Origin: CAYLHF01 sp964383365
Lineage (GTDB): Bacteria; Bacteroidota; Rhodothermia; Rhodothermales; UBA10348
Assembly: GCA_964383365.1 (NCBI GenBank)
Contig: CAYLHF010000028.1
Coordinates: 1 to 39,003, forward strand
Reading direction: 5' to 3'
DNA: 39,003 nucleotides
A program made the position numbers and the translations under genes. The notes under the pieces are model-generated. The model saw only the letters and a list, made by a program, of their open reading frames with translations. It had not been told where the DNA came from and did no database searches. Below, piece after piece: positions 33,422 to 39,003 of the stretch (position 1 is its first letter; each line of letters begins with the position of its first letter).

Positions 33422-35584
33422 ATGTCGAAGAACGACCGCGAAAAATTGAAACTGGATAAGAACACCTCTCCGGGACCTGGAACCCGGTTGCAGGATCGCC
33501 GTCCGAAATTCATCGTCTGGATCTATCTGGCGATCTTTGCGGCGCTGATGATCCACATTTTCCTGTTCATGGACGCGGTTAAACCCAATGACATCGAATA
33601 CTCTCAATTCCTTGAATACGTCAGGAAGGGGTATGTGCAGGACGTTACCCTGGTTAACGATCAGAGAATCGACGGAACGTATACGGCAGATGCGGTGCAG
33701 CAGGGGCGGGTAAAAATTGTAGAGCCACAGCAAAATATTCTGACAGGAGAGAGCAGCGGAGATCAAAATTCCTTCTCCTCCATCAAGCCCCGCGATCACG
33801 AATTGACGCAATTCCTGGTCGACTATAATGCAACGGCGGCGGAGAGTAACAGTCGAGAAGTAATATTTACCGCCACCAGAGAAGACAATGTTCTGGGTGG
33901 ACTCCTGTCGTGGCTCATTCCACTGGGTCTCATCCTTGCGATGTGGATCTTCCTGATGCGGCGCATGAATCCAGGCTCTCAGGTGCTGAATATCGGGAAG
34001 AACAAGGCCGTTTTGTTTGATGCGATGGGCGATCAGCGTCTCACATTTGTGGACGTGGCTGGACTCGAAGAAGCAAAAGAGGAAGTCGTCGAGGTGGTGG
34101 ACTTCCTCAAGGATCCGTCTCGATTTACCAGACTTGGAGGGAAGCTGCCGAAGGGTGTGCTTCTCGTCGGACCACCGGGAACTGGAAAAACGTTGCTGGC
34201 CAAAGCAGTCGCAGGAGAGGCCAAGGTTCCGTTTTTCTCGTTATCGGGATCAGATTTTGTAGAAATGTTTGTCGGTGTGGGAGCCGCGCGAGTTCGGGAT
34301 TTATTCAGACAGGCAAAAGAGAAGGCACCATGTATCATTTTTATCGATGAGATAGATGCTATCGGTCGGTCCCGCGGAAAAGGCATGATGATGGGGGCAA
34401 ACGACGAGCGCGAAAACACACTGAATCAGCTTTTGGTTGAGATGGACGGATTCAACACCGATGCAGGTGTGATCATCATGGCAGCGACCAACAGGCCGGA
34501 TGTTCTCGATACGGCGCTCCTGAGACCGGGCAGATTTGATAGGCAGATATTAATAGACAAGCCAGATCGTAAGGAGCGCGCAGAGATATTCAAGGTCCAC
34601 ACGAGAGACCTTATGCTGGGCGATGAGGTGAATCACGACGTGTTGGCTGCTCAGACACCCGGATTTGCCGGAGCTGAAATAGCCAACGTGTGTAACGAAG
34701 CTGCACTGCTTGCTGCCCGAGAGGATAAGGAAGAAATCGGCATGCAGGATTTTGAGAGATCAGTAGATCGAATCATTGGTGGGTTGGAGAAGAAAAACAA
34801 GATTATTTCCCCGGGAGAGAGAAGAATAGTGGCCTATCACGAGGCGGGCCACGCGATAGCCGGATGGTTTCTGGAGAACACGGACCCTGTCGTCAAAGTC
34901 TCGATTGTACCGCGTGGGCTGGCGGCGCTGGGCTATGCGCAATACCTTCCTGAGGAGCGATATCTTTATACGAAAGAGGCGCTGACGGACAGGATGGTCA
35001 TGGCCATGGGAGGGAGAGTGGCTGAAGAAATTGTGTTTGATCAGATATCTACCGGAGCGCAGAATGACCTGGAGCGAATCACCAAAATGGCGTACGCCAT
35101 GGTGGTCGATTATGGCATGAGCGAGCGCGTCGGATACGTGAGCTTCAACCTGGCTGGATCCCGTGGAGACAACCCCATGTTCGAGAAGCCATATTCAGAC
35201 AATACGGCGAAGATCATCGATGAAGAAGTAGCACGTCTGATAAATGAAATCAGAGAGCGGGCCCGGGAATTGCTGACAGAGAAGCGAGACAAACTGGAGG
35301 AGATGGCACAGATACTTCTGGAAAAGGAAGTGATCGGTCCCCGCGATCTCGTGGAAATACTCGGTCCGCGTCCGTTTGGAGAATATGTTGATCTGGACAA
35401 CGCATACCATGCATCCTCGACGAACGCAGATGAACCTGCGGCAGAGGACACGGCATCAGTCGGGTCAGAGTCTGAAACAGTGGCTGATTCAACGGCTCAG
35501 TCAGAAGTTCAATTAGATGAGCCACATCCTGAATCGGAGCGACCTGTGGTCGGCTCAGATGTGGATTCGACACCTGAAGTTTGA
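33422..35584 (+). CDS. ftsH: ATP-dependent zinc metalloprotease FtsH
   Basis: About 720 residues from the ATG at 33422, chosen because GGAAGG precedes it by five bases; in-frame ATGs at 33332 and 33380 would lengthen a poorly conserved N-terminus. FtsH is a membrane-anchored AAA+ hexameric protease that degrades membrane and regulatory proteins. Two membrane segments (about 24-44 and 160-180) flank a periplasmic domain of about 115 residues. Walker A GPPGTGKT (250-257), Walker B IIFIDEID, second region of homology ATNRPDVLDTALLRPGRFDRQ, and zinc-binding HEAGH beginning at about residue 473. The acidic, Ser/Thr-rich C-terminal tail of about 60 residues is a lineage-typical extension. Confidence 0.97.
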   Translation: MSKNDREKLKLDKNTSPGPGTRLQDRRPKFIVWIYLAIFAALMIHIFLFMDAVKPNDIEYSQFLEYVRKGYVQDVTLVNDQRIDGTYTADAVQQGRVKIVEPQQNILTGESSGDQNSFSSIKPRDHELTQFLVDYNATAAESNSREVIFTATREDNVLGGLLSWLIPLGLILAMWIFLMRRMNPGSQVLNIGKNKAVLFDAMGDQRLTFVDVAGLEEAKEEVVEVVDFLKDPSRFTRLGGKLPKGVLLVGPPGTGKTLLAKAVAGEAKVPFFSLSGSDFVEMFVGVGAARVRDLFRQAKEKAPCIIFIDEIDAIGRSRGKGMMMGANDERENTLNQLLVEMDGFNTDAGVIIMAATNRPDVLDTALLRPGRFDRQILIDKPDRKERAEIFKVHTRDLMLGDEVNHDVLAAQTPGFAGAEIANVCNEAALLAAREDKEEIGMQDFERSVDRIIGGLEKKNKIISPGERRIVAYHEAGHAIAGWFLENTDPVVKVSIVPRGLAALGYAQYLPEERYLYTKEALTDRMVMAMGGRVAEEIVFDQISTGAQNDLERITKMAYAMVVDYGMSERVGYVSFNLAGSRGDNPMFEKPYSDNTAKIIDEEVARLINEIRERARELLTEKRDKLEEMAQILLEKEVIGPRDLVEILGPRPFGEYVDLDNAYHASSTNADEPAAEDTASVGSESETVADSTAQSEVQLDEPHPESERPVVGSDVDSTPEV

Positions 35585-35610
35585 TATACTGATACATATC
35601 AATACTTATC

Positions 35611-35624
35611 TCGATTCGAATCGA
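35611..35624. repeat. 14-bp perfect palindrome upstream of rpsL
   Basis: TCGATTCGAATCGA is a perfect 14-bp palindrome 27 bases after the ftsH stop, in the 230-base ftsH-rpsL gap that should hold the ribosomal-protein promoter. No T-run follows. It could be a protein-binding site or chance; the rest of the gap is AT-rich with a TATATT box at 35715-35720 lacking a good -35. Confidence 0.4.
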
Positions 35625-35814
35625 ATCAGGATATTTGGCTCTGAATGCGACTCATCGCAATTCAACTCAAGGTTTCTTCACGATCCGATTAGCGCAATAG
35701 AATCCAGTTGCCGTATATTAAAAGGCTCGATAAAATCTGGTATCTCAATTTCATTCTTCTTGAAACGAGGCACCGGATCCGACGATTATTTTAATAGCTC
35801 TCTCGGTATCATTT

Positions 35815-36189
35815 GTGCCTACGATTCAGCAGTTGGTAAGAAAGGGGCGGCATGACAAGGTCAAGAAGACCAAGTCCCGTGCGCTCGCCTCTTGTCCGCA
35901 GAAACGCGGGGTTTGTACCCGTGTCTACACAACGACCCCAAAGAAACCTAATTCGGCTCTTCGAAAAGTCGCAAAGGTTCGTCTTACAAACGGGATAGAG
36001 GTTATTGCCTACATCCCTGGCGAAGGCCATAATCTGCAGGAGCACTCGATTGTCCTGGTCCGGGGTGGACGTGTTAAGGACCTTCCTGGTGTAAAGTACC
36101 ACATCGTGCGGGGTGCCCTGGACACGTCAGGGGTCGATGATCGCCGTCAGTCGCGTTCCAAGTACGGGACGAAGAGACCCAAGAGTTAA
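35815..36189 (+). CDS. rpsL: 30S ribosomal protein S12
   Basis: A 124-residue decoding-centre protein. The start is GTG at 35815, supported by the conserved family N-terminus MPTIQQLVRKGR. Hallmarks: CPQKRGVCTRVYTTTPKKPN, GEGHNLQEHS, RGGRVKDLPGVKYH. The lysines that mutate to streptomycin resistance (Lys43 in the PKKPNS segment and the Lys in GGRVKDLPG) are wild type. First gene of the str-type block with rpsG, fusA and tuf. Confidence 0.98.
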   Translation: MPTIQQLVRKGRHDKVKKTKSRALASCPQKRGVCTRVYTTTPKKPNSALRKVAKVRLTNGIEVIAYIPGEGHNLQEHSIVLVRGGRVKDLPGVKYHIVRGALDTSGVDDRRQSRSKYGTKRPKS

Positions 36190-36221
36190 CTGAGCGCGAC
36201 TCACTAACAGAATTTAGACAT

Positions 36222-36253
36222 GGCGCATTGACGCGAATTCGTTTCAATGTGCC
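36222..36253 (+). promoter_or_regulatory. Hairpin in the rpsL-rpsG spacer, possible S7 control site
   Basis: GGCGCATTG (36222-36230) pairs with CAATGTGCC (36245-36253), nine pairs with one G-U and a 14-base loop, in the 100-base rpsL-rpsG gap. In E. coli, S7 represses its operon by binding the S12-S7 spacer, so position suggests an analogous site. A 10-bp direct repeat GTTTTTCCGA follows (36259-36268 and 36272-36281). A weak terminator-like role for the following T-run is an alternative. Confidence 0.4.
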
Positions 36254-36289
36254 TCACAGTTTTTCCGAATTGTTTTTCCGAGCCAGGAT

Positions 36290-36757
36290 ATGCGTAGAAG
36301 AAAGGCAGAACGTAGACAGCCCATTCCAGATCCGGTATTTAACGACGTACTGGTATCCCGATTCGTAAATGCCGTCATGGAAAGCGGTAAGAAGAATGTT
36401 GCCAGACGTCTGGTTTACCAGGCATTTGATGTCATTCAGGATCGTACGAAAGAGGAAGGAATAGAGGTCTTTCATAAAGCCGTCAGTAATGTGGCGCCGC
36501 TGGTGGAGGTCAGGAGTCGACGCGTAGGCGGTGCCACGTATCAGGTCCCGATCGAAGTTCGACCGGATCGCCGGACGGCACTGGCGTTTCGTTGGCTGAT
36601 TCAATATGCGAGAGCACGAAGCGATAAAAGCATGGCTAACCGCCTCGCAAATGAATTAATCAGTGCGGCGAAAGGCGAGGGTGGCGCGATAAAGAAAAAA
36701 GACGATACACACCGGATGGCTGAGGCGAACAAGGCATTCGCCCATTTCCGATTCTAA
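36290..36757 (+). CDS. rpsG: 30S ribosomal protein S7
   Basis: A 155-residue primary 16S rRNA-binding protein that starts assembly of the 30S head. It begins MRRRKAERRQPIPDPVFND and shows LVSRFVNAVMESGKKNVAR, NVAPLVEVRSRRVGGATYQVP and the C-terminal KKDDTHRMAEANKAFAHFRF. Length is normal. It lies between rpsL and fusA with a 28-base gap to fusA. Confidence 0.98.
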   Translation: MRRRKAERRQPIPDPVFNDVLVSRFVNAVMESGKKNVARRLVYQAFDVIQDRTKEEGIEVFHKAVSNVAPLVEVRSRRVGGATYQVPIEVRPDRRTALAFRWLIQYARARSDKSMANRLANELISAAKGEGGAIKKKDDTHRMAEANKAFAHFRF

Positions 36758-36785
36758 GGGGACTGGCTCCATTTGACTATAGAAG

Positions 36786-38882
36786 ATGAGTAAAGGGCAG
36801 ACATATTCTCTCGAGAACACGCGGAATATCGGCATCATGGCCCACATTGATGCCGGTAAGACCACGACGACTGAGCGTATTCTATTTTACACCGGTCGAC
36901 TTCATCGCATGGGAGAAGTCCATGAGGGTGGAGCCACTATGGACTGGATGGATCAGGAAAAAGAACGGGGCATCACGATTACGAGTGCTGCCACCTCCTG
37001 TGCGTGGGCCGGGCATCAGGTAAACATCATCGATACTCCTGGTCACGTGGACTTTACGGTTGAGGTTGAGCGTTCACTTCGCGTCCTCGACGGTGCTGTT
37101 GCTCTTTTTTGTGCGGTTGGTGGTGTGGAACCCCAGTCCGAGACGGTCTGGAGACAGGCCAACAAGTATCACGTCCCGCGTATCGCGTTCGTCAACAAGA
37201 TGGATCGCACCGGTGCCGATTTCGAGGCGGCAGTAGGACAAATGAAGGAGCGGCTGAAAGCCAATCCGGTCCCTGTTCAGATTCCGATCGGAGAAGGAGA
37301 CCTGTTTCGTGGAGTGATCGACCTGATTTCGAACAAGGCGATCGTCTGGCACGACAGTACCCAGGGGGCCACCTGGGACGAGATGGAGATTCCCCCGGAC
37401 CTGCAAAAATTGGCTCGACACTGGCGCATCGTTCTGTTAGACGCGGTCGCCGAACAGAACGACGAGTTGCTGATGAAGTACCTCGACGGTGACGATATTA
37501 CCGTCGAAGAGCTCAAGGACGCGGTTCGCAAGGCGACGCTGAGTATGGACATTACGCCTGTATTCTGCGGGTCAGCGTTTAAGAATAAAGGTGTTCAGCG
37601 ACTTCTCGACGGCGTCATTGACTATCTGCCCAGTCCCCTCGACGTTCCCTCCATGGTGGGGGTTATACCGCGTACTGAGACAGAAGCCGAACGAAAGGCG
37701 GATCCGGATGAGCCCTTCAGTGCGATTGCGTTCAAGATTATGACGGATCCATACGTTGGAAAGCTGACATTCTTCAGGGTCTATTCAGGGACACTAAAGA
37801 AGGGATCCCAGGTCATGAATGCGACGACGGAGAAGAAGGAACGCGTCGGTCGAATTCTTCTGATGCATGCCAACAGTCGCGAGGACGTTGAAGAGGTTCG
37901 TGCCGGAGATATCGCTGCGGCCGTGGGTCTCAAACTCGTAAAGACGGGTGACACGCTCAGTGATCCGAGTCATCCGATTATTCTTGAGAAGATGGACTTC
38001 CCGGATCCGGTAATTCGGATTGCCATCGAACCGAAGACGAAAGCCGATAGCGACAAGTTGGGTGTTGGTCTTCAGAAGCTCGCAGAAGAAGATCCTACGT
38101 TTAAAGTAAGTGTAGATGATGAGACCGGGCAGACGATTATCGCCGGTATGGGAGAGCTTCACCTCGAGATTATTGTGGATCGCCTTCGTCGTGAGTTCAA
38201 GGTAGAAGCCAACGTTGGTAAACCTCAGGTCGCTTATAGGGAGGCAATCAAGACTGCTGTGGATCTTCGGTACCAGCACAAAAAACAGAGTGGTGGTCGC
38301 GGTCAGTTTGCGGAAGTATGGGTCGAAATAGGTCCATCGGAGGATACCACAGGGTTCGAGTTTGTCGACGAAATCAAAGGTGGGTCGATTCCCAGGGAGT
38401 ACATCCCGTCTGTGGAGAAAGGTATTCGCGAAGCGATGGCACAGGGGCCACTTGCCGGGTATCCGGTCGAGGGTGTCAAGGCCCGTCTTTATGATGGCAA
38501 ATACCACAACGTTGATTCCGATCAGCTTTCCTTCGAGATTGCCGGACGAATGGCATTCCGGGAGGCTTCCAGGAAGGCGCAACCGGTCATTATGGAGCCG
38601 ATTATGGCGGTTGAAGTTGTGACGCCGGAAGAATACATGGGCGATGTGATAGGCGACTTGAATAGTCGTCGCGGTCGCATCGAAAACATGGGGCAGCGGC
38701 AGGATGCACAGGTTATCACGTCCTTCGTTCCCTTGTCGGCGATGTTTGGGTATTCCACCGATATGCGGTCAATCACGCAGGGGAGAGCCATTTTCTCCAT
38801 GCAATTCGATCACTACGAGTCGGTACCGAAATCGGTAGCCGAGGAAATTGTATCGGCGTCATCGGGCGTTGTTGCGCAGTGA
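36786..38882 (+). CDS. fusA: Elongation factor G
   Basis: A 698-residue ribosomal translocase GTPase. G1 AHIDAGKTTTTER, switch II DTPGHVDFTVEVERSLRVLDG, G4 NKMDRTGADF and G5 CGSAFKNKGVQ are present, followed by domains II-V (DPYVGKLTFFRVYSG, GMGELHLEIIVDRL, the domain IV-V boundary EPIMAVEVVTPEEYMGDVIG). Full length with no insertions. Neighbourhood and length point to the canonical translational EF-G. Confidence 0.98.
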   Translation: MSKGQTYSLENTRNIGIMAHIDAGKTTTTERILFYTGRLHRMGEVHEGGATMDWMDQEKERGITITSAATSCAWAGHQVNIIDTPGHVDFTVEVERSLRVLDGAVALFCAVGGVEPQSETVWRQANKYHVPRIAFVNKMDRTGADFEAAVGQMKERLKANPVPVQIPIGEGDLFRGVIDLISNKAIVWHDSTQGATWDEMEIPPDLQKLARHWRIVLLDAVAEQNDELLMKYLDGDDITVEELKDAVRKATLSMDITPVFCGSAFKNKGVQRLLDGVIDYLPSPLDVPSMVGVIPRTETEAERKADPDEPFSAIAFKIMTDPYVGKLTFFRVYSGTLKKGSQVMNATTEKKERVGRILLMHANSREDVEEVRAGDIAAAVGLKLVKTGDTLSDPSHPIILEKMDFPDPVIRIAIEPKTKADSDKLGVGLQKLAEEDPTFKVSVDDETGQTIIAGMGELHLEIIVDRLRREFKVEANVGKPQVAYREAIKTAVDLRYQHKKQSGGRGQFAEVWVEIGPSEDTTGFEFVDEIKGGSIPREYIPSVEKGIREAMAQGPLAGYPVEGVKARLYDGKYHNVDSDQLSFEIAGRMAFREASRKAQPVIMEPIMAVEVVTPEEYMGDVIGDLNSRRGRIENMGQRQDAQVITSFVPLSAMFGYSTDMRSITQGRAIFSMQFDHYESVPKSVAEEIVSASSGVVAQ

Positions 38883-38942
38883 TCAATAAATAGAAAACAG
38901 TATTTCGAAACGGATTTCAGGTAAACAGGCAGAAAAGAAACA

Positions 38943-39003
38943 ATGGCCAAAGAGACCTACCAGCGAACAAAACCCCACGTCAACGTCGGTACGATCGGAC
39001 ACG
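38943..39003 (+). CDS. tuf: Elongation factor Tu, 5' end only
   Basis: The first 20 codons read MAKETYQRTKPHVNVGTIGH, the invariant EF-Tu N-terminus up to the G1 loop, before the window ends. It starts 60 bases after fusA, the standard str-operon position. Confidence 0.95.
   Translation, partial: MAKETYQRTKPHVNVGTIGH

Noticed and set aside
37794..38582. 262-codon minus-strand frame inside fusA
   Set aside because: It is antisense to well conserved EF-G domains III-V and shows no family resemblance.

Overview
The window looks like a draft chromosomal scaffold from a Gram-negative member of the FCB group, most likely Rhodothermota/Balneolota or a neighbouring Bacteroidota lineage. This is inferred from the gene types: a one-protein hybrid two-component regulator (propeller sensor, kinase, receiver, AraC), a SprE/PorW-like TPR lipoprotein of the type IX secretion kind, choice-of-anchor-B secreted proteins, weak or absent Shine-Dalgarno sequences before most genes, and an rpsL-rpsG-fusA-tuf block. 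A run of exactly 100 N (3708-3807) is a scaffolding gap inside hisG. No rRNA, tRNA, CRISPR array, insertion sequence or phage gene was seen.

Left part (1-4218, minus strand): a compact histidine operon read hisL-hisG-HAD phosphatase-hisB-hisHF-hisA. Three successive junctions (HAD/hisB, hisB/hisHF, hisHF/hisA) are 4-base ATGA overlaps. HisH and HisF are fused into one protein. A HAD hydrolase inside the operon is a candidate for the missing histidinol-phosphatase. Upstream of hisG lies a 27-codon leader peptide with seven His codons, followed by a U-tailed terminator hairpin and a competing antiterminator pairing: a complete-looking translation-coupled attenuator. hisA runs off the left edge.

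4316-7392: metal and metalloid resistance. A CDF cation exporter is divergent from arsR, the Acr3 arsenite exporter and a DUF302 protein. 7593-20023: a surface/envelope block with a large HTCS regulator, two tandem paralogous secreted proteins (FG-GAP-like propeller plus choice-of-anchor B), an outer-membrane porin and a seven-haem TPR lipoprotein cytochrome. 20183-21249: two convergent Rrf2-type cysteine-bearing regulators.

21477-28263: an ABC-2 export cassette with one ATPase, three divergent paralogous permeases that all end in the same seven residues, and a membrane-anchored extracytoplasmic protein that joins an adaptor-like helical hairpin to NEW3-type domains. It runs directly into pyruvate kinase. 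This cassette is the best candidate for an undescribed system. 29804-35584: the SprE-like lipoprotein (with a 36-bp in-frame tandem repeat and a SPOR domain) and FtsH. 35815-39003: rpsL, rpsG, fusA and the first 20 codons of tuf.
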